Shown in pieces: positions 8,070 to 16,926 of a DNA stretch of 64,000 nt; within the stretch, counting starts at the first letter, position 1; each line of letters opens with the position of its first letter. This DNA is from Acidimicrobiia bacterium (GTDB lineage: Bacteria > Actinomycetota > Acidimicrobiia > Acidimicrobiales > Aldehydirespiratoraceae), in contig JAJEEV010000027.1 of assembly GCA_022820805.1 (NCBI GenBank), forward strand, positions 1 to 64,000, read 5' to 3'. The position numbers and the translations under genes were made by a program. The notes below the pieces were generated by a model, which saw only the letters and a program-made list of their open reading frames with translations, had not been told where the DNA came from and made no database searches.

Positions 8070-8984
8070 ATGGCAGCCGGCGGAGGAACCAAGGCGATCC
8101 TGGCCGCCTTCTTCGCCAACCTCGGCCTCGCCATCGCCAAGTTCGTGGCCTTCAGCTTCACCGGGGCGTCGTCGATGCTGGCCGAGGCCATCCACAGCGT
8201 GGCCGATACCAGCAACCAGGCCCTGCTGCTGCTGGGAGGGCGGCTGGCCCGCCGCGACGCCACCGAGCGGCACCCCTTCGGCTACGGGCGCGAGCGCTAC
8301 TTCTGGTCCTTCGTGGTGGCGCTGGTGCTGTTCGCGATCGGATCCCTGTACGCCCTGTACGAGGGGATCGAGAAGATCCGCCACCCCCACGAGATCGACG
8401 CGCCGGCGTGGGCCTTCGCGGTGCTCAGCATCGGCATCGTGCTCGAGAGCCTCTCGATGCGGACCGCGGTGATCGAGTCCAACCGGGTGCGCGGCAACGC
8501 CTCCTGGGTGCGCTTCGTGCGCCGCTCGCGCACTCCGGAACTGCCGGTGGTGCTGCTGGAGGACCTCGGAGCGCTGCTGGGACTGGTGCTGGCGCTCGGC
8601 GCTCTGGCGATAGCCGTGGTCTTCGACGCCCCCGTGTGGGACGGCATCGGCACCCTGTCGATCGGTGTGCTGCTGGGCCTGATCGCGGTTGTGCTGGCCC
8701 TGGAGATGCGCAGCCTGCTGCTGGGCGAGGGGGCCACCCGGGCCGACGCCGACAGGATCCGCCAGGCCATCGAGTCGACCGAGGGAGTCACCGGGCTGAT
8801 CCATCTGCGGACCCAGCACATCGGCCCCGAAGAGCTGCTGGTGGCGGCCAAGGTGGGCTTCGACCCCGGCTACAGCACCGCGGAACTCGCCGACGCCATC
8901 GACCGCGTGGAGGCGAACACCCGAGCGGCCGTGCCCATCGCGCACCCCATGTACGTCGAACCCGACATCCTTGCGGGACAGTGA
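8070..8984 (+). CDS. Cation diffusion facilitator (CDF) family transporter
   Basis: 304 aa from ATG 8070 (frame open far upstream, but homology starts here). Predicted membrane helices begin at LAAFFANLGLAIAKFVAF; the metal-site motif HSVADTSNQ (HxxxD) lies in helix 2. It is followed by the conserved HPFGYGRERYFW loop and a cytoplasmic C-terminal ferredoxin-like domain (IRQAIESTEGVTGLIHLRTQ). Exports divalent metals (Zn, Co, Fe or Mn; specificity not readable) in exchange for protons. Its stop overlaps the GTG of the next gene by 4 bp, so the two are probably co-translated. Confidence 0.92.
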   Translation: MAAGGGTKAILAAFFANLGLAIAKFVAFSFTGASSMLAEAIHSVADTSNQALLLLGGRLARRDATERHPFGYGRERYFWSFVVALVLFAIGSLYALYEGIEKIRHPHEIDAPAWAFAVLSIGIVLESLSMRTAVIESNRVRGNASWVRFVRRSRTPELPVVLLEDLGALLGLVLALGALAIAVVFDAPVWDGIGTLSIGVLLGLIAVVLALEMRSLLLGEGATRADADRIRQAIESTEGVTGLIHLRTQHIGPEELLVAAKVGFDPGYSTAELADAIDRVEANTRAAVPIAHPMYVEPDILAGQ

Positions 8985-9661
8985 CCACCGAACTTCACGC
9001 CACGACCTCCGGCACCGGGCCCGCCGTGCTCTTCGTGCACGGCTTCGGCGACAACGCCACTGTGTGGGACGCGACCGTGGAGGACCTCGGCGCAGACTGC
9101 ACCTGCACCGCAGTCGACCTGCCCGCTCACGGCCACTCCCCCGTCCCCGCCGAAGCCGCCGACTACGAGCGCGGGGCACTGCTCGAGTCGATCGACGCGG
9201 TGCTCGACCGTATTGGACCGGCGGTGTACGTCGGGCACTCCCTGGGCGGCTACCTGGGACTGGCCCACTGCATCACCCGGCCGGGTGTCCTCAAGGGGCT
9301 GGTGCTGGTGGCCGCGGGACCAGGGTTCCGTGACGCCGCTGCGATGCAAGAGTGGAACGACCAGGTCCACCTGGCGATGCCCCGACTCGACCTTCCCCGG
9401 GTCGCGGCCGCCTCCAGCCTGCACACGGACTCGATCGTGATCAACCGTCTCGACGAGGTGCAGATCCCGGTCGGGCTGCTCGTTGGAACCCGGGACCGGA
9501 ACTTCGTCGGCGCCAACGACTACATGGAGCGCAAGCTCGCCGATGTGCGCCGCCGCACGATCACTGACGGCCGCCACCGGCTCATGCGGACCCACTCGGC
9601 CGACATCGCCGAGATGGTGCGAGAGGTCGTCGCCGCGACCGGCCTGGCCGTCGAGAGATAG
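8981..9661 (+). CDS. Alpha/beta-fold hydrolase
   Basis: 226 aa. The GTG start at 8981 overlaps the transporter's stop (GTGA). HGFGDNATVWD forms the oxyanion-hole region, GHSLGG (about residue 86) the nucleophile elbow with catalytic Ser, and DGRHRLM near the C-terminus supplies the His. Esterase, lyase or C-C hydrolase activities are all possible in this fold. It is followed after 2 bp by the rhodanese gene. Confidence 0.85.
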   Translation: MTTELHATTSGTGPAVLFVHGFGDNATVWDATVEDLGADCTCTAVDLPAHGHSPVPAEAADYERGALLESIDAVLDRIGPAVYVGHSLGGYLGLAHCITRPGVLKGLVLVAAGPGFRDAAAMQEWNDQVHLAMPRLDLPRVAAASSLHTDSIVINRLDEVQIPVGLLVGTRDRNFVGANDYMERKLADVRRRTITDGRHRLMRTHSADIAEMVREVVAATGLAVER

Positions 9662-9663
9662 CC

Positions 9664-10485
9664 GTGGACCTGACCGGACCACTAGTCGATGCGGCTTGGC
9701 TGGGCACCCGCGCCGACTCGGTCGTTGTCGCCGATGTCCGGTGGTACCTCGACGGCCGCTCGGGCCGGGAGGCCTACGACCGGGGCCACATACCCGGAGC
9801 CCGCTTCGTCGATCTAGACGTCGATCTCTCGGGCCCGCCGACCACGGGGGAAGGCCGCCATCCGCTGCCGTCGCCGGAAGCCTTCGCCGACGCCATGGGC
9901 CGGCTCGGCATCGGCGACGGCACCGCGGTCGTGGCCTACGACGACGCCGGCGGGGTGATGGCCTCGCGGATGTGGTGGATGCTCGACTGCCTGGACTGCC
10001 CCGCGGCCGTGCTCGACGGCGGGATCGACGCCTGGACCGGCGAGCTCGAGACCGAGACGCCTTCGTGGCCGGCGGCCGCCTTCACGGCCCGCCCATGGCC
10101 CGCCGGACGCTTCGCGACCATCGACGAGGTGGACGCCGCCCGCACCGATCCGGCGTCGCTGGTGATCGATGCCCGCTCGGTGGAGCGGTACCGGGGAGAG
10201 CCCAACCAGATCGATCCCCGCTTCGGCCACATCCCGGGTGCGGTCAGCATGCAGGTCGGCGACAACCTGAGCGGCGGGCGGCTGCAGCCGGCGGCTGAAC
10301 TGCGGGACCGCTACGAGCGCGCCGGAGCCGCCGACCGCCAGGTCATCGCCTACTGCGGCAGCGGGGTGTCCGCCTGCCACGACCTGCTCGCCATCCGCCG
10401 TGCCGGCCTTCCGGACGGGAGGCTGTTCGTGGGGTCGTGGTCGGCCTGGGGGTCCGACCCGGACCGGCCCCTGGCCACGGCCTGA
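9664..10485 (+). CDS. Two-domain sulfurtransferase (rhodanese/3-mercaptopyruvate type)
   Basis: 273 aa with two tandem rhodanese domains. The N-terminal inactive one starts VVVADVRWYLDGRSGREAY. The C-terminal active one has CGSGVSAC, where the Cys at about residue 230 carries the persulfide. The six-residue active loop CGSGVS matches 3-mercaptopyruvate sulfurtransferases (CGTGVT in SseA) rather than classical rhodaneses. Transfers sulfane sulfur to cyanide or thiols. The start follows the hydrolase stop by 2 bp, suggesting co-transcription. Confidence 0.9.
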   Translation: MDLTGPLVDAAWLGTRADSVVVADVRWYLDGRSGREAYDRGHIPGARFVDLDVDLSGPPTTGEGRHPLPSPEAFADAMGRLGIGDGTAVVAYDDAGGVMASRMWWMLDCLDCPAAVLDGGIDAWTGELETETPSWPAAAFTARPWPAGRFATIDEVDAARTDPASLVIDARSVERYRGEPNQIDPRFGHIPGAVSMQVGDNLSGGRLQPAAELRDRYERAGAADRQVIAYCGSGVSACHDLLAIRRAGLPDGRLFVGSWSAWGSDPDRPLATA

Positions 10486-10549
10486 CGCCAGGCCGTCGTG
10501 CCCGCTCCGGGTTGCGAGACGGTGCGTTCGGCGTGATGCTGGCCCGCCG

Positions 10550-12157
10550 ATGACAGGCTCGCGGGCGCTGGCCGCCATAGATGTGGGCACGAACTCCGTC
10601 CACATGGTGATAGCGCGACAGGTCCCGGGCGGCTCCCCCGAGGTGCTGGTCCGGGAGCGGATGCCGGTGCGGCTGGGCAGCGGCGGCGCCGACATGAGGC
10701 GCCTGCTTCCCGACGCCGTCGACCGGGCCATCAACGCCCTCGTCGAGTGTCGCCACATCGCCGACGCCCACGACGCCGAGGTGGTGGCGGTGGCCACCAG
10801 CGCGGTGCGGGAGGCCGACAACCAGAGCGACCTGTTGCGCCGGGCCAACTCCGAGGCCCGCGTGCCCGTGCAGGTGATCTCCGGCGTGGAGGAGGCCCGG
10901 CTGATCCACCTGGGCGCGATGAGCGCCGTCCCGATCGCGGGCCGGCCCCATGTGGTGATCGACATCGGCGGCGGCTCCACCGAGGTGATCGTGGGCAACG
11001 GCACCGCACCGGCGATGGCCCGCAGCCTGAAGCTGGGCCACATACGCCTCACCGACCGCTTCTTCCCGTCGGGAGTGATCGCCGACGGCGCGGTGAAGGC
11101 CTGCCGCCGCCACATCCGGTCCTTCGTCGCCCCCGTGGCCCAGGAGGCTCAAGACATCGGGTTCGAGGTGGCGGTGGGCTGCTCGGGGACCATCGCCGCG
11201 CTGGCGCATCTGTGCGCGGCGAGACGGGGCGAGACATTGCGCACCGCAGCCAACGCCGTCATCGAGCGCTCCGACCTGACCGCCGTGGTGAACGAGCTGA
11301 TCGCGAGGCCCCGACCGTCGGACCGCCTGAAGGTCCCCGGACTCGACCCGGCCCGCAGCGACGTGATCGTCGGGGGGGCGGTGCTGCTCAGGCAGCTGTT
11401 CAAGGCACTGGGGATCGAGTCGATGGTCGTGTCCACCGGGGCGTTGCGCGAGGGTCTGCTGCTCGACCGCTTCACCCGCCGCGACCGCTCCCGCGACGAC
11501 GGCCTGCACCATCTGAGCGACCTGCGACGGTCCAGCGTCCTGGCCCTGGCCCGCAGCTACCACGAGGACCTGATCCATGCCGAGCACGCCACCGACCTTG
11601 CCCTCGAGCTGTTCGACGAGACCGCGGCGGCCCACGGCCTGGGCATCACCGACAGCGAGGTGCTGGAGGCGGCCGGGCTGCTCCACAACATCGGGCGCTT
11701 CGTGGCCCACTCCTCGCACCACAAGCACTCCTACTACCTGATCCGCCACAGCGAGCGCCTCGCCGGCTTCACCGAGGGCGAGCTCGAGCTCATCGCCCTG
11801 GTGGCCCGCTACCACCGCAAGAGCGAGCCGGTGTCGTCGCACCGCGAGTACACGGCCCTCGGCAAGCGCGACCGCTACCGGGTGCGTGTCCTGGCCGGGC
11901 TGCTCCGGATCGGGATCGCCCTTGACCGCACCTACCGGCGGGCCGTTGAACGGGTCCACGCCTCCGTGGACGAGGACGCGATCACCGTCGAAGTAGAGGT
12001 GCCCGGCGGCGCCGAGGTCGACATCGAACTGTTCACCGCCCGCCGCAGCGCCGAACTGCTGGCCGGGGCCCTCAAGCGTTCCGTGGACTTCCGTGTCGTG
12101 GAGTCGAGCACCGAGCAGCAGCGCAGGAACCACCCCGCCCAGGGCGCGGGCGGGTAG
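10550..12157 (+). CDS. Ppx/GppA family phosphatase with HD domain
   Basis: 535 aa from ATG 10550. The ASKHA-fold ATPase part shows AAIDVGTNSVHMVIA (residues 8-22) and VIDIGGGSTEVIVG (about 140-153). The C-terminal HD-like domain has GLLHNIGRFVAHSSHHKH (about 375-395). Hydrolyses long-chain polyphosphate and/or the 5'-phosphate of pppGpp; the two activities cannot be separated by sequence. The HD-bearing form is the long Ppx type. Ends 28 bp before the amidohydrolase start. Confidence 0.92.
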   Translation: MTGSRALAAIDVGTNSVHMVIARQVPGGSPEVLVRERMPVRLGSGGADMRRLLPDAVDRAINALVECRHIADAHDAEVVAVATSAVREADNQSDLLRRANSEARVPVQVISGVEEARLIHLGAMSAVPIAGRPHVVIDIGGGSTEVIVGNGTAPAMARSLKLGHIRLTDRFFPSGVIADGAVKACRRHIRSFVAPVAQEAQDIGFEVAVGCSGTIAALAHLCAARRGETLRTAANAVIERSDLTAVVNELIARPRPSDRLKVPGLDPARSDVIVGGAVLLRQLFKALGIESMVVSTGALREGLLLDRFTRRDRSRDDGLHHLSDLRRSSVLALARSYHEDLIHAEHATDLALELFDETAAAHGLGITDSEVLEAAGLLHNIGRFVAHSSHHKHSYYLIRHSERLAGFTEGELELIALVARYHRKSEPVSSHREYTALGKRDRYRVRVLAGLLRIGIALDRTYRRAVERVHASVDEDAITVEVEVPGGAEVDIELFTARRSAELLAGALKRSVDFRVVESSTEQQRRNHPAQGAGG

Positions 12158-12185
12158 TCACTGCCGCAACAGACAGGAGCGAGCA

Positions 12186-13598
12186 ATGCCTGCAACCCGA
12201 GTTCCGCGCCAGTACGACCTGGTGCTGTCCGGCGGGACGGTGGTGACCCTCGACAACGAACGGCGGGTGATCGAGCCGGGCACGGTCGCGATCTCCGGTA
12301 ATCGCATCGCGGCGGTCGACGCCGGCGACAAGGTGGAGACGTCAGGCGCTCATCGAACCATCGACTGCACCGGCTGCGTGGTCCTTCCGGGCTTCATCGA
12401 CTGTCATAACCACCTGGCCCAGTCGGTGATCAAGACTCTGGGAGAGGGCCTCGCCGTCTGGGACTGGCTGTCGAAGCTGACGTTCCCGGTCGCGCACGCC
12501 ATCACGACCGAGGAGGCGGTCGCCGGCACCCGCCTGGCCGCGATGGAGGCCGCCAGGGCCGGCATCACCTTCGTCGTCGACAACCAGTACATGCCTCCCG
12601 ATCCCGACACCACCACCGGCGTGGCCGGCGCCATCGAGTCGATCGGGATCAGGGGCGCGGTCGCCCGGGGCATGACCGGGACCCGCCCGGCCGCGATGGC
12701 CTTTCGGGCCAGCGGCTCACGGCCCAACCACTACACCACCGAAGCGGAGCTGGAGATCATGGCCGAGCTGCTCGCCGGATGGTCGGGCGACCGGATGGTG
12801 GCGGTGTGGCCCGGGCCGCTCAACATCGCCTTCAACGATCAGGAGCTGATCGCGGGCTGCGCCGACCTGGCCCGGAGATTCGGGACCAGGTGGCACACCC
12901 ACTGCTGCGAGTCCGAGGGAGATCCCGGGGTCTACCGCCAGGCGTACGGCACGACGCCGGTGGCGTGGCTCCACTCCGAGGGCCTGCTGGGCCCCGAGGC
13001 GACCCTGGCCCACGCGATATGGCTCTCCGAGGACGAGATAGCCATGCTGGGCGAGGCCGGAGCGGGAGTGGCCCACAACCCTGTCTCGAACGCGTACCTC
13101 GCTTCGGGCAACATGGCACTGCCGGAGATGCTCGAGGCCGGTGCCGTCGTCGGGCTGGGTACCGACGGCCCGGCGGTGGGCCATCGCCAGGATCCGTTCG
13201 AGGCGATGAAGCAGGCCGTGCTGGCGCAACGGCTCCGGGCCGGGAACGCGGCGGTCATCGACAGCGAGACCATCCTCGAGACTGCCGCACTCGGCGGAGC
13301 CGCATTCACAGGACTGGACGCGGGGGTGCTGGCACCGGGCCGGCTGGCCGATGTCGCCGTGGTCGACATGTCCGGTCCGAACTGCGCACCGAGGCAGCGG
13401 GTCGCCGCGACCGTCGTCAACTCGTTGACCGGATCCAACGTCCGCACCGTCGTCGTCGACGGGCAGGTCGTCGTCGAGGATGCCCGATGCGTTCAGGTCG
13501 ACGAGGACGAGGTTCTCGAGGACGCCGAGCGGGCGATCTCCAATCTGGGTGACCGGGTCGGGTTCGACCGGTTCATCCGATGGGGAGCCCGAGCCTGA
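12186..13598 (+). CDS. Amidohydrolase, TrzN/SsnA/MtaD-like deaminase group
   Basis: 470 aa with ATG 12186 behind ACAGGAGCGAGCA. Metal site: HNH at residues 74-76, THCCES with the next His near 240, HAIW with the active-site His near 275, and GTDGPA with the metal Asp near 322. This is the ATZ/TRZ-type mononuclear hydrolase family acting on S-adenosylhomocysteine, triazines, guanine or formimino compounds. The double Cys after the third His is unusual to my eye, but no substrate can be assigned. Convergent with the LLM oxidoreductase. Confidence 0.88.
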   Translation: MPATRVPRQYDLVLSGGTVVTLDNERRVIEPGTVAISGNRIAAVDAGDKVETSGAHRTIDCTGCVVLPGFIDCHNHLAQSVIKTLGEGLAVWDWLSKLTFPVAHAITTEEAVAGTRLAAMEAARAGITFVVDNQYMPPDPDTTTGVAGAIESIGIRGAVARGMTGTRPAAMAFRASGSRPNHYTTEAELEIMAELLAGWSGDRMVAVWPGPLNIAFNDQELIAGCADLARRFGTRWHTHCCESEGDPGVYRQAYGTTPVAWLHSEGLLGPEATLAHAIWLSEDEIAMLGEAGAGVAHNPVSNAYLASGNMALPEMLEAGAVVGLGTDGPAVGHRQDPFEAMKQAVLAQRLRAGNAAVIDSETILETAALGGAAFTGLDAGVLAPGRLADVAVVDMSGPNCAPRQRVAATVVNSLTGSNVRTVVVDGQVVVEDARCVQVDEDEVLEDAERAISNLGDRVGFDRFIRWGARA

Positions 13599-13622
13599 GC
13601 CTCTTGCCGGTCGGAGTGAGTC

Positions 13623-14489
13623 CTACTGGTCGTGCTTGGCGATGACGGACTCGCCGAACTCGGCCAGACCCTCGGCGGTGTTGCGGAAGTAGAACACCGA
13701 CGGAACCATCAGCCGCTCCACCCCCCAGGACTCGGCCTCCTGCACCGCCGCGGCCGGGTCGTCGCCGAACAGCCCGAGATGCACCGCCGACATCTCCAGC
13801 GCCTCGGGGTCGCGCCCGTGGTCGGCTGCGGTGTTGCGGGCGATGTCGAGCAGTTGGGCCATGTCGCCGCCGGCCAGGAACAGGCCGTCCCCGACCCGCC
13901 CGGCCCGGCGGGCGGCGGCCTCGCTGTGGCCACCGATGTGGATCGGGACCCGTCCCGCCTTGGGCTTCGGATTGGAGCTGGCCCGGCGGAACGACACGAA
14001 CTCGCCGTCGAAGGTCACGTCGTCGTCGGCCCAGACCCGGCGCATGACCTCCATGTACTCCTCGGTGCGGGGGCCGCGGCGCTCCCAAGGCACGTCGAGC
14101 GCCTCGAACTCCTCGCGCAGCCAGCCGATGCCCACGCCCAGTGTGACCCGTCCTCCCGACAGCACGTCCAGGGTGGCCACCTCCTTGGCGAAGGTCAGCG
14201 GATGGCGCTCGGGCAGCAGTGAGATGCCGGTCGCCAGCCCGATCGTCGAGGTGACCGCGGCCGCGTAGCCCAGCCACACCAGCGGATCGGGGATCGGGTT
14301 GTTGCCCGAGCCGGGCATCTTGCCGTCGGGGGCGTACGGGTACGTCGACTCGTACCCCTCCGGGTAAAGGATGTGCTCCACCGTCCAGAGCGAGTCGAAC
14401 CCCGCCGCCTCCGCACCCTGTGCCAGCCGGGCTGCGCCCTTGCCGCTGACGAACGTCCCCACATTGGCGAACGAGATGCCGAACCTCAT
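13623..14489 (-). CDS. LLM-class F420-dependent oxidoreductase
   Basis: 288 aa luciferase-like TIM barrel starting MRFGISFANVGTF. Typical segments are AAGFDSLWTVEHI, TGISLLPERHPL, SGGRVTLGVGIGWLREEFEA and PIHIGGHSEAAARRAGRVGDG. The GWLREEFEALDVPWERRG stretch marks the TIGR03619-type F420-dependent group common in Actinobacteria. Reduces or oxidises an unknown small molecule with coenzyme F420 (or FMN). A single gene with its own upstream region. Confidence 0.88.
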   Translation of the reverse strand: MRFGISFANVGTFVSGKGAARLAQGAEAAGFDSLWTVEHILYPEGYESTYPYAPDGKMPGSGNNPIPDPLVWLGYAAAVTSTIGLATGISLLPERHPLTFAKEVATLDVLSGGRVTLGVGIGWLREEFEALDVPWERRGPRTEEYMEVMRRVWADDDVTFDGEFVSFRRASSNPKPKAGRVPIHIGGHSEAAARRAGRVGDGLFLAGGDMAQLLDIARNTAADHGRDPEALEMSAVHLGLFGDDPAAAVQEAESWGVERLMVPSVFYFRNTAEGLAEFGESVIAKHDQ

Positions 14490-14640
14490 CTGTGCTCCCT
14501 GCCTGTCGAGTTGCCTGCCGGCGCCGACCGGTCACGGTAGCCACTGCCAGCCGATAGTGACAGGATGACGCCCATGACCGACACGACACCCTCAGCCGAC
14601 GGCAACACCGGCACCCTGCCTTAGTAGCGCTCCCGTCCAG

Positions 14641-14687
14641 GAATTGGCAACAGTACGCACGCCGGACGTGCACAACGTTGCCAATTC
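14641..14687. promoter_or_regulatory. 11-bp inverted repeat with nested hairpin upstream of the C-S lyase
   Basis: GAATTGGCAAC at 14641-14651 is exactly mirrored by GTTGCCAATTC at 14677-14687. Between them GCACG and CGTGC form a nested pair around a 5-nt loop. It lies 12 bp before the ATG at 14700 and 48 bp before the alternative GTG at 14736. The arms (TTGGCAA/TTGCCAA) look like a palindromic operator for a dimeric repressor. A terminator for the opposite gene is unlikely because that gene is transcribed leftwards away from it. Confidence 0.6.
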
Positions 14688-14699
14688 GCCAGCGGCGGC

Positions 14700-15929
14700 A
14701 TGGCGCGTCCCGGCACAGGGATAGCGTCGCGGTCCGTGACCAGAGACGACCCGTCGCCTGGCGAAGCGTTCGATCCCGCCGTCGACGTTGCCCGGAAGCG
14801 GGGGAACCGCAACGCCAAGTGGTCCAAGCACGGCGCCGAGGCCGTGCCGGCGTGGGTGGCCGAGCACGACTTCCGGCCCCCGCCGGCCGTCACCGGCGCC
14901 ATGCAGGACACGATCGACCACGGGGACTTCGGCTACCACGACCTGGAGGAGGATGTGGGCGCGGCGTTCGCCCACTGGGCCGCGACGCGCTACGGCTGGA
15001 GTCCCGACCCCGGCTTCGTGCACACCTGCGTAGACGTGCTGCAGGGAGTGACCGCCGCGGTCACCGCACTGGCCGGTCCCGGCGAGGGCGTGATCCTGAC
15101 GCCGCCGATCTACCACATCTTCCTGCAGATCTGCCCCACCGCCCGGCGCCCCCAACTCGAGTGGCTGATGCGCTACGACCGCGACCAGGGATGGACTCTC
15201 GACCCCGACGACCTGGAGACGCTGGTGCGGCGGGAGCCGAACGCCCGGGTGTTGCTGTGGTGCCACCCCCACAACCCCACCGGATGGGTGGCCGGCGCCG
15301 ACGTCCTGGCGAGGATCGTCGAACTGGCCCACGCCTACGACTTCTATGTCGTGTCCGACGAGATCCACGCCGACCTCGTGTACCCCGACTCGTCGGCCCC
15401 CTTCACGCCGATGCTGTCGATCGATGGCGCGGCCGAACGGGTCGTGACGGTGACGTCGCCCGCCAAGACGTTCGCCATGTCGGGACTGCGCTGCGCGGTG
15501 ATGGCCTACGGCGACAGGGGGCTGCGCCGGCGGGTGCGCGACGCCCATCCGCCGCTGCTGCTCGGCCACGCGGCCCGCACCGGCATCGACGCCACCATCG
15601 CGGCCTGGCGCCGCGGCGCGGCCTGGGCCGACGGGCTGCTAGCCCATCTGCACGGCCTGCGCGACCATCTGGCGGAGCGGATCGAGAGCGAAGCACCCGG
15701 CGTGGTCCTCCACCGGCCCGAATCCACCTTCCTGGCCTGGCTGGACGTGTCGGCCTGCGGCCTGGGCGACGCCCCGGCCGCCCGCCTGCTGTCGGACTCG
15801 GGCGTGGCCGCGTCGGAGGGCACCGAGTTCGGCACCAACGGCGACGGCCACATCCGGCTCAACTTCGGGACCCCCAGAGAGGTCCTCGACGAGATCCTTG
15901 ACCGCCTTGTGCCCTGCCTGAACCCCTAG
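14700..15929 (+). CDS. PatB/MalY-type PLP-dependent C-S lyase
   Basis: 409 aa if ATG 14700 is used; GTG 14736 (VTRDDPSPGEAFD) would give 397 aa and clears the inverted repeat, so it is a fair alternative. The aminotransferase class I/II fold of cystathionine beta-lyase type is marked by KWSKHGAEAVPAWVAEHDF at the N-terminus, CHPHNPTGWV, VVSDEIHADLVYP and the PLP lysine in SPAKTFAMSGLRC. Cleaves C-S bonds of cystathionine or cysteine conjugates to pyruvate, ammonia and thiol. Ten bp separate it from the ureohydrolase, starting a five-gene plus-strand run. Confidence 0.9.
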   Translation: MARPGTGIASRSVTRDDPSPGEAFDPAVDVARKRGNRNAKWSKHGAEAVPAWVAEHDFRPPPAVTGAMQDTIDHGDFGYHDLEEDVGAAFAHWAATRYGWSPDPGFVHTCVDVLQGVTAAVTALAGPGEGVILTPPIYHIFLQICPTARRPQLEWLMRYDRDQGWTLDPDDLETLVRREPNARVLLWCHPHNPTGWVAGADVLARIVELAHAYDFYVVSDEIHADLVYPDSSAPFTPMLSIDGAAERVVTVTSPAKTFAMSGLRCAVMAYGDRGLRRRVRDAHPPLLLGHAARTGIDATIAAWRRGAAWADGLLAHLHGLRDHLAERIESEAPGVVLHRPESTFLAWLDVSACGLGDAPAARLLSDSGVAASEGTEFGTNGDGHIRLNFGTPREVLDEILDRLVPCLNP

Positions 15930-15938
15930 GGTTTGTGT

Positions 15939-16895
15939 ATGAGCGCGGCCGGCAACCCGCAGCCGCTGGGCGGCAACGAGATGCCGCGTTTCGCGGGGAT
16001 CACGACCTTCATGCGGCTGCCGGGGCGCTCGCAACCCTCCGAGCTCGACGTGGCCGTGGTGGGGGTGCCGTTCGACATCGGCACCTCGAACCGTCCCGGC
16101 GCCCGCTTCGGGCCCCGGGGCATCCGCGACGAGTCGGTGCTCATCCGCCCCTACAACATGGCCACCCGGGCCGCCCCGTTCGACAGCCTGCGCATCGACG
16201 ACACCGGCGACGTGGCCACCAACCCCTACAACCTGCTCGACTCGGTGGACCGCATCGAGGCCCACTTCAACGAGTTGCTGTCGCACGGCGTCATCACGGT
16301 GGCGCTCGGCGGCGACCACACCATCGTGCTGCCCATCCTGCGGGCCATGCGGGACCGCCACGGCCCGGTCGGGCTGGTGCACGTCGACGCCCACACCGAC
16401 ATCAACGACGAGATGTTCGGCGAGCGCATCGCCCACGGCACCCCGTTCCGCAGGGCGGTCGAGGAGGGCCTGCTCGACTGCGACCGGGTCGTCCAGATCG
16501 GGATGCGGGCCACCGGCTACGCGGCCGACGACTTCGACTGGTCCCGCCAGCGGGGCTTCCGGGTGGTCCAGATCGAGGAGTGCTGGCACCGGTCGCTGGT
16601 CCCGCTGATGGAAGAAGTGAGGGAGCAGGTCGGCGAAGGGCCCGTGTACCTGAGCTTCGACATCGACGGCCTGGACCCCGCATTCGCCCCCGGTACCGGC
16701 ACCCCTGAGATCGCCGGCCTCACCACCCCGCAGGCGCTGGAGATCATCCGGGGCTGCCGGGGTCTGGACCTGGTGGGCTGCGACCTCGTGGAGGTGGCCC
16801 CGATCTACGACGTGTCGGGCATGACCGCACACATCGCCGCCGACCTCGTCTACGAGATGCTCTGCGTCCTGCCCGGCGTGCAGTACCGCAACTGA
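15939..16895 (+). CDS. Agmatinase/guanidino-acid ureohydrolase
   Basis: 318 aa from ATG 15939. The binuclear Mn site is complete: GGDHT, HVDAHTDIND and SFDIDGLDPAFAPGTGTPE. The ureohydrolase family includes agmatinase, guanidinobutyrase, guanidinopropionase and guanidine hydrolase. The N-terminal FDIGTSNRPGARFGPRGIR pattern is shared by agmatinase-like members rather than arginases. Converts a guanidino compound to urea plus an amine. Its place between a C-S lyase and a NicX-like gene suggests amine or N-compound catabolism rather than polyamine synthesis. Confidence 0.88.
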   Translation: MSAAGNPQPLGGNEMPRFAGITTFMRLPGRSQPSELDVAVVGVPFDIGTSNRPGARFGPRGIRDESVLIRPYNMATRAAPFDSLRIDDTGDVATNPYNLLDSVDRIEAHFNELLSHGVITVALGGDHTIVLPILRAMRDRHGPVGLVHVDAHTDINDEMFGERIAHGTPFRRAVEEGLLDCDRVVQIGMRATGYAADDFDWSRQRGFRVVQIEECWHRSLVPLMEEVREQVGEGPVYLSFDIDGLDPAFAPGTGTPEIAGLTTPQALEIIRGCRGLDLVGCDLVEVAPIYDVSGMTAHIAADLVYEMLCVLPGVQYRN

Positions 16896-16926
16896 CGGCG
16901 AGACGAGAGTCAACAGGAGGGCGCGG

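Noticed and set aside
10343-12133. 596-codon open frame antisense to the Ppx/GppA gene
   Set aside because: No domain recognised; the plus strand shows complete Ppx/GppA and HD motifs.
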